Positions 1 to 8,514 are shown, counted from the stretch's first letter. The stretch: 64,000 nucleotides of DNA from an uncultured Gemmatimonadota bacterium (GCA_913043255.1 CAJWLK010000004.1:1-64000), one strand, 5' to 3'. Notes: generated by a model not told the origin, from the letters alone. Translations and numbers: made by a program.

Positions 1-1049
1 TTCCGCAGCCAGCTTTCGTGGGCTTCTCGAGTCAGTGGCAGAATGCTGGTGCGATTGAAGCGGAGACACATGAGATCTCGCTCAGGTATTCAGCGATTGA
101 TACTCGCGACACGGGTTTGCAGTTCCGAGTTGGTTGGGACCGCACCCAGCAGATCATCACTCGTCTCGACGTGCCGCCCTACCGGGTCGGTAACTACTTC
201 GTCGCCGAGGGGCGCCCGTTGGGTGAGTTCTGGGGCTCGCCGCTTGCGACGACCTGTGCTGATTTAGCGCCAATTGGGATTAGTGCGGCGGACTGTGCAG
301 CAAACTTCGGCGTCAACGACGAAGGTAGGCTCGTTCCTGTGGGTGAAGGCAACGCCTACACAGAGGGTTTCTCGAAGAGCCTCTGGGGCACGTCAGTCAC
401 AGTTGCCACTTCTGATGGGACTAAGTCGTACGCTTGGGGTAACCCGATTGGGGTACAGGACTACTCGCCAGTATGTGTGGCGAAACACCCTGATCGTTTC
501 CAGAGTGAGTGTGACATCGTTCAACGGCTACCCATGGGGAATACGACCCCCGACTGGAGCGCATCGTTTTCGACGAACTTCCGTTACAAGGGCTTCTCTT
601 TGAATTCCTTGATCGATGCGACGGTGGGTCACCAGACGTGGAATGGTACGGCTCGCTGGGCGTGCCGAGAACTTCGCTGCGAAGATGCAGATCAGTTCCG
701 CAAGCCGAAGGAAACCCAGAAGCCGGTAGGCTATACGTCCTTCCTCTATGGGGTGGGTCTCAGTAACTCACATTGGATGGAACAGGGCGACTACATGAAG
801 CTGCGTGAGATCTCTCTCGGTTATACGCTGCCGGACAGCTTCATAGAAAGCCTATTCGGTGGTGCGATTGATCGCCTCACAGTTAATGCGATCGGCCGTA
901 ACCTGATCACTGTTACCAATTACCGAGGTTACGACCCTGAAGTCGGTAACGACGGAGGGGACTTAGGCTCCGCGACGATTAACCGAGTGGACAGCTTTGG
1001 ATATCCGAATTTCCGAACGTTCACATTCGCGGCCGAAATCGTTTTCTGA
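1..1049 (+). CDS. SusC/RagA-family TonB-linked outer membrane receptor, C-terminal part
   Basis: The reading frame is already open at the window edge, so only about the last 347 residues of the beta-barrel are present; the N-terminal signal, carboxypeptidase-like and plug domains lie upstream. The sequence shows alternating amphipathic strands, a segment LREISLGYTLPDS typical of late SusC barrel strands, and a final strand FRTFTFAAEIVF ending in phenylalanine, the usual outer-membrane insertion signal. A SusD-type lipoprotein follows after about 90 bases, which is the standard SusC-SusD order and supports the assignment. In this family the barrel and lipoprotein together import oligomeric nutrients (glycans, peptides) using TonB energy; the substrate cannot be told from this fragment. 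Confidence 0.88.
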   Translation, partial: PQPAFVGFSSQWQNAGAIEAETHEISLRYSAIDTRDTGLQFRVGWDRTQQIITRLDVPPYRVGNYFVAEGRPLGEFWGSPLATTCADLAPIGISAADCAANFGVNDEGRLVPVGEGNAYTEGFSKSLWGTSVTVATSDGTKSYAWGNPIGVQDYSPVCVAKHPDRFQSECDIVQRLPMGNTTPDWSASFSTNFRYKGFSLNSLIDATVGHQTWNGTARWACRELRCEDADQFRKPKETQKPVGYTSFLYGVGLSNSHWMEQGDYMKLREISLGYTLPDSFIESLFGGAIDRLTVNAIGRNLITVTNYRGYDPEVGNDGGDLGSATINRVDSFGYPNFRTFTFAAEIVF

Positions 1050-1137
1050 CCTCGCATCCGCTTGAGCGGCTGTCCTTAGGGGCGGCCGCTCTCGGGTGTG
1101 AATAGAGAAATTGCATATGAACCACGGAGACAAGATC

Positions 1138-2865
1138 ATGAACAGGAAGCTAACATTCCCGGCCTTTGCGCTGGCGCTCATGGTCGGCTTTTCGGGTTGC
1201 GATCTAGAGGTCACGAACCCGAATGAGCCTGACCGAGCGCGTGCATTGGCAGGTCCAGATGACGTAGAGACGCTGATTTCGAGCGCCTACCAACAGATCT
1301 GGGGTATACAACATCATTGGCGGACCGCGAATTTCGCGTTGAACCACATGTCGAGTCGTCATGCGGCATCGTGGGGTAATATGGGTATGAACGACCTCGG
1401 TCGTATGCCGAGAGAACCTTACCCGAACCAGAGTGCGTATGGGTCCTCATATGTGTTCGAGGTGGGTTGGACGGATAGTTATGCTGCGATTTCGGCGGCA
1501 TCGGATGGGCTTCGCGCTATAGAGGCGGGTCTTGAGATCGGTGCTGGCGGTGAGCGAAATGGCCGAGCTACCGTCTTCGCCAAGTTTAGTCAGGCGATGG
1601 CCTATTGTTACTTAGGGTTGCTATACGACCAGGCGTTTTACGTCGACGAGACGACCGATCTCGGTGGCGAACTGGAGACGGTGCCCTACACCTCCATGAT
1701 AACTCAGGCGTTGGCGAAGTTCGATGAGACTATTGCATTAGCTCGTGCCACATCCTTTACGCTTGAGACTGGCTGGATTAATGGGAACGCGCTGACTAAC
1801 ACCCAGCTGGCGGACCTTATGGTCACCATGAAGGCACGTTGCCGAGCGAACGCACCGCGTACCGGTGCGGAGGCTGCCACGGTTGATTGGGCGCAAGTCA
1901 TTAGTGACTCTCAGAACGGGCTGCAAGAACTCACAATCACAGGTGAGGACGCCTCGGGAGACCATCCTTGGTGGGATGGCATGAAGAGCCTAATGACAGA
2001 AAATGGCACTTGGCATCGGATGCATATGGATTGGGCTGGAATGGCTGACGTAACCGGTCAGTACCAGGCTTGGTTGCAGGTTCCGATGCAACAGCGAATG
2101 CCTGTAAAAATCTCGACGCCGGATCTGCGGTACCCGGCAACGAACGATAACGGTGTAGTGGGTGCGCGTACCGGGTTTACGGACGACGATCACCCACCTG
2201 GACTGCACCGTTACAATGGAACGATCATATTCCGTCCTGAACGCGGTACGTACCGGCAGTCGCATTACGGCGATATGCGCCATGACGCGTACATGTCGAG
2301 CTGTTCGTTCTGCTATTTCGGCGATATTCACGAGATTATCCCACGCGAACTCAGGTTGTACGAGGCCGAAGCGGCCTATCGCACGGGTAACTACGCGGAA
2401 ACAGCCCGAATCGTAAACCAAACGCGTACAGCGGCAGGTCTGCCGGACGCGCCGAGTAACGCGACTTCAGACGTGCCGGGTGGTGCCAATTGCGTACCAC
2501 GTATGCGGTACGATACACAGGGCCGCTGCGGGAAACTCCGAGATGCACTCATTTATGAACACTTTGAAGAGATCTACGGAGAGAGCGGGGGACTGGAGTT
2601 CTGGCATGGACGCCGGTTCGACATCCTCCCGGCAGGGACGGGGCTACACTTCCCGATCCCGGCTGTGGACCTTGAAGTGCTTCAGCGTTCAGTCTACACC
2701 TTTGGTGGTGGAGCTGGGACGGAGGCTGGTGATCCTACACCGCCGCTTATTGTTCCAGGAAGCCTCGACAATGCGATTGAACGAGCGACCTTCACAATGG
2801 GACAGCTTGAGCTGAAGCGCGAAGCCTTACAACGTGCGAAGCTGAGCCAACTAATCGTTCGTTAG
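1138..2865 (+). CDS. SusD/RagB-family outer membrane nutrient-binding lipoprotein
   Basis: A 575-residue protein that begins with a lipoprotein signal peptide ending in the lipobox GFSGC (Cys21), followed by DLEVTNPNEPD, the kind of N-terminus seen in SusD proteins. Internal SusD-like features include the helical TPR-type segments, YLGLLYDQAF and, near the end, a region matching LIYEHFEEIYGESGGLEFWHGRRFD. It should sit on the outer face of the outer membrane as the lid of the SusC barrel encoded just upstream. In-frame starts exist at 1111 and 1117, but the ATG at 1138 has GGAGA at 1126-1130 at ideal spacing and puts the signal peptide at the very N-terminus. A strong terminator follows. Substrate unknown. 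Confidence 0.9.
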   Translation: MNRKLTFPAFALALMVGFSGCDLEVTNPNEPDRARALAGPDDVETLISSAYQQIWGIQHHWRTANFALNHMSSRHAASWGNMGMNDLGRMPREPYPNQSAYGSSYVFEVGWTDSYAAISAASDGLRAIEAGLEIGAGGERNGRATVFAKFSQAMAYCYLGLLYDQAFYVDETTDLGGELETVPYTSMITQALAKFDETIALARATSFTLETGWINGNALTNTQLADLMVTMKARCRANAPRTGAEAATVDWAQVISDSQNGLQELTITGEDASGDHPWWDGMKSLMTENGTWHRMHMDWAGMADVTGQYQAWLQVPMQQRMPVKISTPDLRYPATNDNGVVGARTGFTDDDHPPGLHRYNGTIIFRPERGTYRQSHYGDMRHDAYMSSCSFCYFGDIHEIIPRELRLYEAEAAYRTGNYAETARIVNQTRTAAGLPDAPSNATSDVPGGANCVPRMRYDTQGRCGKLRDALIYEHFEEIYGESGGLEFWHGRRFDILPAGTGLHFPIPAVDLEVLQRSVYTFGGGAGTEAGDPTPPLIVPGSLDNAIERATFTMGQLELKREALQRAKLSQLIVR

Positions 2866-2911
2866 CCAGCGACTGAAGTTGAACGCAGGGCGTTAATCGC
2901 GTCTTGAAAGT

Positions 2912-2958
2912 AAAGAGAGGCCGTTGGGTAACCTTACCCGGCGGCCTCTCTTTCTGTT
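2912..2958 (+). terminator. Rho-independent terminator after the SusCD pair
   Basis: AAAGAGAGGCCG (2912-2923) pairs perfectly with CGGCCTCTCTTT (2942-2953). An inner stem GGGTA/TACCC extends the hairpin, and a T-containing tail follows. It lies 47 bases after the SusD stop and before the tRNA. Confidence 0.9.
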
Positions 2959-3011
2959 TGCAGTATTCGATTTGAAGCCCTAGACGGATAGTTTGTACAT
3001 ATATCAAAAAA

Positions 3012-3087
3012 GGGCGAATAGCTCAGCCTGGTTTAGAGCGCCTGCCTTACAAGCAGGAAGTCGGGGGTTCAAATCCCTCTTCGCCCA
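3012..3087 (+). tRNA. tRNA-Val (anticodon TAC)
   Basis: A 76-base cloverleaf. The acceptor stem GGGCGAA pairs with TTCGCCC, the D-arm contains AGCTCAGCCTGGTTTAGAGC, and the anticodon arm is CCTGC-CTTACAA-GCAGG with anticodon TAC. The T-arm loop has the canonical GTTCAAAT. The discriminator base is A at 3087 and the 3' CCA is not encoded. The GGGCGAA acceptor and TAC anticodon are typical of bacterial valine tRNA. Confidence 0.97.
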
Positions 3088-3154
3088 TTTAGATTTTGAT
3101 CGATAAACACATTGGGCAAGCATATGGACTTCTTGGCCAGAACCAATAGTCAGA

Positions 3155-4420
3155 ATGCCAAACACTCGAGTTCTCAACTCTGAATTACGAATCAACGGGG
3201 ATCGCCTTTGGGCGCGGCTTGAAGAGTTGGCTCTGATTGGAGCGACCCCGGCTGGTGGTGTTCACCGATTGGCTTTAAGTGCCACGGACAGTCGTGCAAG
3301 AGATTGGTTCCAAGGACAAGCGGAACAAATTGGCCTTGTGGTGTCGATCGACGGTATAGGAAACATGTTCGCCCGTCGTGAAGGAACCGATGCTAGGCTT
3401 CTTCCGGTTTTGCTCGGTAGTCATCTCGACAGCCAACCTACAGGCGGCAGGTTCGATGGTCCCCTCGGCGTTCTTGCTGCACTTGAAGCCGTTGAAACAT
3501 TGAATGATCATGAGGTAATAACTCCAGCCCCCATCGAAATCGTGAACTGGACCAATGAGGAAGGAGCCCGATTTCCTCCGGCCATGATGGGGTCAGGTGT
3601 GTTTTCGGGCCGGTTCAGCATCGAGGATGCAATGGCATCTGTCGATCCTGATGGCATTACTGTAGCGGATGCCATCGACGAGATTGGTTATCGGGGCCCA
3701 CATCCTATTGGAAAACATTGCTTGGGTGCAGCCCTTGAGTTGCATATTGAACAGGGCCCAATTCTGGAGGAACGTGGTTGTGACATTGGTGTCGTTACGG
3801 GTGTACAGGGGACCCGTTGGTTTGACCTGACCATTCGGGGAGAGGAGACTCACGCTGGGCCTACCCCTATGGCTCGGCGCACGGACCCGGTGGCGGTCTT
3901 AGGGTCTGCACTTGTCTCAATGTATCATCGTGTCGAAGGTGAGTTTTTGCCAGACGGGCGACTCACATTTGGCGTCATCTCAACCAAACCTGCTTCTCGA
4001 AACACTGTACCTGGTGAAGTCACACTTACGGTCGACATTCGACACCCGCGCAACGATGGGCTTGATGCGCTTGAGGCTTGCGTGAAAGAGGAAGTCGCTG
4101 CTGCTTGCGCATTGCGTAATGCCAAATGGGATCTCAAGACAGTTTGGGCATCTGTTCCGATCCAGTTTTCTGATCGGTGTCTTAGCGCGATTAGCGAAGC
4201 GGCTGACGGTCTAGGCTACTCGACGTTGGAACTTATGGCAGGAGCAGGGCATGATTCAGTACATACCGCTGATGTGGCGCCAACCGGGATGATCTTCGTG
4301 CCGTGTAAGAATGGTGTGAGCCACAATGAATCTGAGAGTATTACATTCGAGCAAGCGGAAGCGGGTGCAAATGTCTTGTTGCACGCGGCGCTGACGCTTG
4401 CGAATCCAAACGATCGGTAA
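3155..4420 (+). CDS. Zn-dependent N-carbamoyl-amino-acid hydrolase / beta-ureidopropionase family (M20)
   Basis: A 421-residue M20/M28-fold amidohydrolase of the allantoate amidohydrolase, N-carbamoyl-L-amino-acid hydrolase and beta-ureidopropionase group; 400-430 residues is normal. Metal-site motifs are complete: GSHLDSQPTGGRFDG (His90, Asp101), NEEGARF (Glu135/136), LHIEQGP (about residue 197) and a C-terminal GVSHNESE (His about 390). The dimerisation-domain motif GEETHAGPTPM is also present. The family removes carbamoyl groups from N-carbamoyl amino acids, releasing ammonia, CO2 and the amino acid. The next gene, 13 bases on, is a class III omega-aminotransferase, so a substrate such as N-carbamoyl-beta-alanine is plausible, but the exact specificity is inference. 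The ATG at 3155 has no clear ribosome-binding site. Confidence 0.87.
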   Translation: MPNTRVLNSELRINGDRLWARLEELALIGATPAGGVHRLALSATDSRARDWFQGQAEQIGLVVSIDGIGNMFARREGTDARLLPVLLGSHLDSQPTGGRFDGPLGVLAALEAVETLNDHEVITPAPIEIVNWTNEEGARFPPAMMGSGVFSGRFSIEDAMASVDPDGITVADAIDEIGYRGPHPIGKHCLGAALELHIEQGPILEERGCDIGVVTGVQGTRWFDLTIRGEETHAGPTPMARRTDPVAVLGSALVSMYHRVEGEFLPDGRLTFGVISTKPASRNTVPGEVTLTVDIRHPRNDGLDALEACVKEEVAAACALRNAKWDLKTVWASVPIQFSDRCLSAISEAADGLGYSTLELMAGAGHDSVHTADVAPTGMIFVPCKNGVSHNESESITFEQAEAGANVLLHAALTLANPNDR

Positions 4421-4433
4421 AGGAGCTCCACAA

Positions 4434-5837
4434 GTGAATTCTTCGTCCCCGACGATATCTGGTACGGGAAACACACCCCTTAGTACCGAAGAGTGGCAGG
4501 AACTTGATCGTAACCACCATGTGCACCCATTCGTGGACCCGCAGCAGGTAAAAGAGAAAGGGACCCGAGTAATCGTAGGCGCCGAAGGCCGATATCTCAT
4601 GGACTCAGATGGTCGCGAGATCCTCGATGCGATGGCTGGACTGTGGTGCGTGAACCTCGGCTACGGAAGAGAGGAACTTGCTAGGGCTGCCTACGATCAG
4701 ATGACGCGGCTTCCCTATTACAACACTTTTTTTCGTTCAGCTCCCGTTCCGACGATTGAACTAGCGAGCGTGCTGGCCAATCTGGCACCGGGGTCACTCG
4801 GACATGCGTTTTTCTCTAGTTCTGGCTCGGAAGCGAATGATACAATGGTGCGTTTGGTTAGGCGGTACTGGGACATAAAAGAGCGCCCAACTAAGAAGAC
4901 CTTCATTAGCCGCACGTATGCGTATCACGGTAGCACCATGGCGGCTGCTAGCCTGGGTGGGTTCGAGGGCATGCATGCAGTTGGCGATCTTCCACTGCCA
5001 GGCTTTGTACACGTGATGCCACCCTACTGGTACGCGATGGGAGAGCAGGGCGAGTCTCCGGAGGATATGGGACTTCGTGCCGCACGTGCGGTTGAAGATA
5101 AAATTCTCGAAATCGGTCCCGATAATGTTGCTGCGTTCGTGGGTGAACCCATCCAAGGTGCTGGTGGTGTGATCGTTCCACCAGACAACTATTGGCCAGA
5201 GATTCAACGCACCTGCCGAAAGTATGATGTGCTTCTCGTCTGCGATGAGGTCATCACTGGATTTGGTCGCACTGGAGAATGGTTTGGGGCGGAGAAGTTC
5301 AATATTGAGGCTGACTTTATGACTATCGCCAAGGGGTTGAGTTCCGCTTATGCCCCGATCTCAGGGATTCTCATGACAGATGAAGTCTATGGGGTCCTGT
5401 CTGAGGGAGGGGTGATCCCACACGGATATACTTATTCTGGCCACCCCGTATCGGCTGCTGTAGCTCTTGAAAACCTCCGTATAATGAAGGAAGAAGGGTT
5501 GATCGAGCGCGTGCGCGAAGACACTGGCCCCTACTTTCAGAAGCGTTTGCGGGATTTAGAGGATCACCCACTCGTGGGTGAGGTGCGGGGTGTGGGGCTC
5601 ATAGCTGCGATTGAACTAGTAAAGGATAAAGAGACCCGTGAACTATTCGACCCAATGGGTACAGTCGGGTCCCTTTGTCATGAAAATATGTACGATGAAG
5701 GTGTCATATTTCGGGCTATGCGAGACGTGTTGTGCACAAGCCCGCCATTATCGATTACACGTGGAGAAATTGACGAACTGGTAGATCGAGCGCGTGCCGG
5801 GATCGATCGGACGGCAAGCGAGCTCGAGATGATGTGA
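4434..5837 (+). CDS. Class III PLP aminotransferase (omega-amino acid:pyruvate type)
   Basis: A 467-residue fold-type I class III aminotransferase. Conserved elements are SSSGSEANDT (cofactor phosphate region), YAYHGST, VGEPIQGAGG, the cofactor-binding LLVCDEVITGFGRTG (Asp about 271) and the Schiff-base lysine in TIAKGLSS (about Lys300). The GTG at 4434 is chosen because AAGGAG at 4419-4424 precedes it at good spacing; an open frame extends to 4398, inside the previous gene, without a Shine-Dalgarno sequence. Enzymes of this group move amino groups from beta-alanine, GABA, taurine or aliphatic amines to pyruvate. Pairing with a carbamoyl-amino-acid hydrolase suggests beta-alanine or a related beta-amino acid as donor (inference). 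Confidence 0.88.
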   Translation: MNSSSPTISGTGNTPLSTEEWQELDRNHHVHPFVDPQQVKEKGTRVIVGAEGRYLMDSDGREILDAMAGLWCVNLGYGREELARAAYDQMTRLPYYNTFFRSAPVPTIELASVLANLAPGSLGHAFFSSSGSEANDTMVRLVRRYWDIKERPTKKTFISRTYAYHGSTMAAASLGGFEGMHAVGDLPLPGFVHVMPPYWYAMGEQGESPEDMGLRAARAVEDKILEIGPDNVAAFVGEPIQGAGGVIVPPDNYWPEIQRTCRKYDVLLVCDEVITGFGRTGEWFGAEKFNIEADFMTIAKGLSSAYAPISGILMTDEVYGVLSEGGVIPHGYTYSGHPVSAAVALENLRIMKEEGLIERVREDTGPYFQKRLRDLEDHPLVGEVRGVGLIAAIELVKDKETRELFDPMGTVGSLCHENMYDEGVIFRAMRDVLCTSPPLSITRGEIDELVDRARAGIDRTASELEMM

Positions 5838-5859
5838 TAGACACCTTAATTTATTTCTG

Positions 5860-6327
5860 ATGATCGATTTGCGGCCTCGGAGAGGGGAAGACAGGGGTTC
5901 TTCCATCATTCGTAAATATTTGAACTATGGCCTGGTCTGCAGAGCAATCGCACTAGTTATGGTTGCAGTGGGGAGCGCTTGTACTACAGCCCGGGTCGAC
6001 TTGACCTCGGAAGACCTTGGCCACGAATACCTTCACGAAGCAGTTTATTTTGTTTCCTGCAACATTAGTGATGAGTGTCGGGTGACGTATACCGATGATT
6101 TGGGTACGCTTCGGGCTAGGGACATCACGGGAGACTGGGATTATGAACTGGGAGTTGACCCAGGACGTCGCTTGTGGCTGAGGGCGACCGCTGCCGGTTG
6201 CCCTCCTCGCTCGGTACTCGTCGAAATTCAGATCGATGGCGTGACCATGGCTGAGCATCGTACTCCATCGCTAACTGGGACGCGGTGCGATTGGAGCCTT
6301 GCCGAAACTGAGTTTCGAGTCCCGTGA
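5860..6327 (+). CDS. Small exported lipoprotein of unknown function
   Basis: A 155-residue protein not recognised with certainty. A hydrophobic N-terminal segment (residues about 24-40) ends in VGSAC, a plausible lipobox with Cys41, so the mature part of about 115 residues is probably a membrane-anchored periplasmic domain. The mature part contains VTYTDDLG, a Trp-rich turn (DWDYELGVDPGRRLWLRATA) and paired cysteines, giving an all-beta look that loosely recalls MmpS-like immunoglobulin-fold domains. The start is uncertain: the ATG at 5860 gives an unusually long n-region and lacks a ribosome-binding site, and the TTG near 5920 would give a more normal signal peptide. It overlaps nothing upstream and is followed closely by the acyltransferase gene. 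Confidence 0.6.
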   Translation: MIDLRPRRGEDRGSSIIRKYLNYGLVCRAIALVMVAVGSACTTARVDLTSEDLGHEYLHEAVYFVSCNISDECRVTYTDDLGTLRARDITGDWDYELGVDPGRRLWLRATAAGCPPRSVLVEIQIDGVTMAEHRTPSLTGTRCDWSLAETEFRVP

Positions 6328-6340
6328 GGCTGTCACCGAC

Positions 6341-6913
6341 ATGAAGTTGATTTCTCGAGGGATTCTCAAACTGATTGGGTGGCGGATGGTGGGTGAGCTT
6401 CCTAGCCACAGAGCGGTTCTAATCGGTGCTCCTCATACGTCGAACTGGGACTTCCCGCTTGCACTCCTCGCATTTTGGAGCCTATCAATTCCGGCGCGAT
6501 GGGTTGGTAAGCATACGATTTTCCGTTGGCCGTTTGGTGGTCTTATGCGGCGTCTCGGTGGTATCTCCTTGGACCGAAATGAGACCCATGATTTCGTTGC
6601 ACAGACCGTGGAGTGGTTCAATCGTGAGCAAGAGCTTTCCATTGTGATCTCACCAGAGGGGACCCGCAGTCGAAAAGAGTTCTGGCGCAGCGGCTTTTAT
6701 TGGATCGCTTATGGCGCTGGAGTTCCTATCGTTCTTGGGTTTGTCGACTACCAGAGACGGGTGGGTGGTATTGGAGATTCGTTCATGCCTACCGGTGATA
6801 TTCACGCAGATATGGATCGGATTCGTGCTTTCTACGCGGGGAAAACGGTAGGAAAGAATCCAGAGCGGTCGAGTCCAATCAGAGTTCGTTCTGGAGAAAT
6901 AGAGGCAGGCTAG
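6341..6913 (+). CDS. Lysophospholipid acyltransferase family protein (PlsC-like)
   Basis: A 190-residue glycerolipid acyltransferase-fold protein. It shows the catalytic HX4D block as APHTSNWD (His32, Asp37), a substrate loop WVGKHTIFRWPFG and the PEGTRS motif (about residues 104-109). Members acylate lysophospholipids or related acceptors at the inner membrane. This one is shorter than typical PlsC (about 240) and resembles the compact subgroup carrying HTSNWD. The ATG at 6341 has GAGG upstream and starts the protein right at the amphipathic helix; the frame extends upstream to 6299 inside the preceding gene, which is less likely. Lipid acceptor unknown. Confidence 0.85.
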   Translation: MKLISRGILKLIGWRMVGELPSHRAVLIGAPHTSNWDFPLALLAFWSLSIPARWVGKHTIFRWPFGGLMRRLGGISLDRNETHDFVAQTVEWFNREQELSIVISPEGTRSRKEFWRSGFYWIAYGAGVPIVLGFVDYQRRVGGIGDSFMPTGDIHADMDRIRAFYAGKTVGKNPERSSPIRVRSGEIEAG

Positions 6914-7152
6914 TCTTTAGAACTGTCCGCATCACACCAGGTGATACTCTTCTCGTCAGGTGAAGTAGCTGAGATGGTATAGGTCTTATTTGGTGGGGCG
7001 GGCACTCTGCACCTTATCGATTGAAACTTGTCAGACTGCTTCCGCAGACATTTCATACTGAGATACACCTGTTGTTCGGCGAGAATTTGCTTACTTTCGG
7101 CGGTACTTTCGATGAACATTCGAGTTAGCCTAAATTGGCTCTTCAATTTCAC
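6910..7152 (-). CDS. Possible small hypothetical protein
   Basis: An 80-codon frame opposite to its neighbours, filling the otherwise empty space between the acyltransferase and the next membrane protein, starting with GTG. The C-terminal part (TYTISATSPDEKSITWCDADSSKD) has a protein-like composition and there are three cysteines. No ribosome-binding site, domain or relative is recognised, and its stop overlaps the acyltransferase stop. It may be only a chance frame. Confidence 0.22.
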   Translation of the reverse strand: MKLKSQFRLTRMFIESTAESKQILAEQQVYLSMKCLRKQSDKFQSIRCRVPAPPNKTYTISATSPDEKSITWCDADSSKD

Positions 7153-7178
7153 TTTTGGGATTATCGTACGGAGGCTTC

Positions 7179-7487
7179 ATGATCGAGTGGCTTGTTCCGA
7201 TCTCATTGTTCTGGATTGTTGCGGCGATATTCTTCGGTGGCATGTACGACGCTGAGGAAGGCTCGTCCGGCGGAAGGCAGTTTTTAGGGCTCCTCCTTAT
7301 CTTCGCCGTTTATGTGGGAGTCTTTGGAGTTTTGCGTATGGCACTCGGTGATTTCATGGGACCACTCGGCCGGTTCATAATTCCGACCGCATTGCCCACC
7401 ATGCTACTTGGTCGAATTGGGAAGATTGTGTTCGGTATGGTTGGCGTTAAAATGCACCGTGTCCAATTCGAAGCAGACGCACACTGA
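7179..7487 (+). CDS. Small integral membrane protein, function unknown
   Basis: About 102 residues. There are hydrophobic segments at roughly 2-19, 33-51 and 60-80 (IEWLVPISLFWIVAAIFFGG, FLGLLLIFAVYVGVFGVL, FIIPTALPTMLLGRIG), so two or three membrane helices, and a charged C-terminus ending EADAH. GGAGG at 7170-7174 lies just upstream of the ATG at 7179, making this start better than the upstream GTG at 7155. No family is recognised. It stands alone, downstream of the acyltransferase and upstream of a long non-coding stretch. Confidence 0.65.
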   Translation: MIEWLVPISLFWIVAAIFFGGMYDAEEGSSGGRQFLGLLLIFAVYVGVFGVLRMALGDFMGPLGRFIIPTALPTMLLGRIGKIVFGMVGVKMHRVQFEADAH

Positions 7488-7518
7488 GACTATAGACGAG
7501 TTCTGCTGGTTTTTCTGC

Positions 7519-7560
7519 GCCGGATCGGGTTATCTCTTGGGCTCGATCCGGCCAGTTCTT
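7519..7560 (+). terminator. Probable terminator after the small membrane protein
   Basis: GCCGGATCG (7519-7527) pairs perfectly with CGATCCGGC (7544-7552) across a 16-base loop and is followed by a moderately T-rich tail (cagttcttcatcgtttc). The loop is long and the T-run is broken, so the call is moderate. Confidence 0.5.
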
Positions 7561-7884
7561 CATCGTTTCATCGTTGTGGTTTCATCCGTTCACTTCAGCT
7601 TTTGACTCCGTCTGGGGAAGTTCTATGTCGACTCTTCAGATGTGTTCGCATGGTTGGTTTAGGGCGATCTGTCGTAGTGTCAAAATGCCGTAAAACCCAC
7701 GTAAAATGGGGCTGAGTGGCCGATAGGTCTCAGAACAACGTAGCATGCGATTCTCGCGTTAAATTGTATCTCAAACTCTATAACTTATTATTTAATAATA
7801 GTTTAGCTGTTTTATTGTTCCGTAGTATGGGGTGGAAAACTGCAGAATCCCGCGTGGTTCTTGGATAAACAGCGGTTTTGGGAC

Positions 7885-7913
7885 TTGCCTTCCTAGGGAC
7901 GGACTCAGATAAT
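7885..7913 (+). promoter_or_regulatory. Sigma-70-type promoter of the HU gene
   Basis: TTGCCT (7885-7890) and GATAAT (7908-7913) are separated by exactly 17 bases. Transcription would start near 7920, giving a leader of about 45 bases with GGGAGG at 7952-7957 before the ATG at 7965. Confidence 0.6.
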
Positions 7914-7964
7914 GGCTGCCATCGCATTAATTGTTCGTCTTACCATTGAACGGGAGGATCAAGG

Positions 7965-8258
7965 ATGACGAAGGATGACTTCGCGGCCAAGCTCGCAGAC
8001 AAGACAGGCATGAGCAAAGCCGGGGCGCGCGATGTAATCGATTGCATTTTCTCGACTGATGCTGGACATGGAATCATCGCAGGCGAGTTAGATGCGGGTC
8101 GTAGTTTCACGGTGACGGGGTTTGGTACGTTTGGCACGCGTGATCGTAAGGCGCGCATGGGGCGTAACCCACAGACCGGGCAAGCGATCCATATTTCAGC
8201 TATGACCGTCCCAACGTTCAAGGCTGGAAAAGGTCTTAAAGATCGGGTTCGCAACTAA
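7965..8258 (+). CDS. HU-family histone-like DNA-binding protein
   Basis: A 97-residue protein of normal HU length. The N-terminal helices (MTKDDFAAKLADKTGMSKAGARDVID) are followed by the hallmark GFGTFGTRDRKARMGRNPQTG, where the RNPQTG turn forms the tip of the DNA-binding beta-arm, and by the closing FKAGKGLKDRV helix. HU bends and compacts DNA in the nucleoid as a dimer; it could equally act as an IHF-like protein, since the family cannot be split from sequence alone here. The gene is monocistronic, with its own promoter, a strong ribosome-binding site (GGGAGG) and a terminator downstream, as expected for an abundant protein. Confidence 0.95.
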   Translation: MTKDDFAAKLADKTGMSKAGARDVIDCIFSTDAGHGIIAGELDAGRSFTVTGFGTFGTRDRKARMGRNPQTGQAIHISAMTVPTFKAGKGLKDRVRN

Positions 8259-8338
8259 GCAGAAGCAGGGATTTGTAAGATACAAAATGTAATCACCCTG
8301 TTATTGAAGTAGAATGATGAGCCCAAGAGTGGCGGTGT

Positions 8339-8382
8339 GGAGTCCATTCTAATGTCTTAGTTGGACTCTCCAGCGGGTTTTT
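8339..8382 (+). terminator. Rho-independent terminator after HU
   Basis: GGAGTCCA (8339-8346) pairs with TGGACTC(T)CC (8362-8371) and is followed shortly by GGGTTTTT. It lies about 80 bases after the HU stop. Confidence 0.65.
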
Positions 8383-8404
8383 GCCGCGTGGCTAGTTAGG
8401 CTAT

Positions 8405-8429
8405 GCCCGAGACCGGAAGGGTCTCGGGC
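8405..8429. terminator. Strong GC-rich hairpin between convergent HU and coxE
   Basis: GCCCGAGACC (8405-8414) and GGTCTCGGGC (8420-8429) form a perfect 10-bp stem with a five-base loop. There is no T-run on either side, so it may act as a bidirectional transcript end or a 3' stabilising structure rather than a classical terminator. Confidence 0.4.
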
Positions 8430-8514
8430 TACCGCCGCCACTAGCTGTGGATTTCTTCGAAGCTGCTCTTGAAATGCCCGTTTCCCAGCGGGTATAGGTC
8501 TTCTTTCCCCTAAT

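Larger units (their letters stand above)
7488..7964. other. Intergenic region of about 480 bases between membrane protein and HU
   Basis: No gene is seen here. It contains a terminator-like hairpin (7519-7552), an AT-rich tract around 7770-7820 with a near-palindrome (TTATTATTTAATAATAG, about 7787-7803), and the HU promoter and ribosome-binding site (7885-7957). The remainder holds no readable structure. Confidence 0.6.

Noticed and set aside
1990-2421. Reverse-strand open frame of 143 codons across the SusD gene.
   Set aside because: It is antisense to a strongly supported SusD gene, has no domain and no ribosome-binding site.
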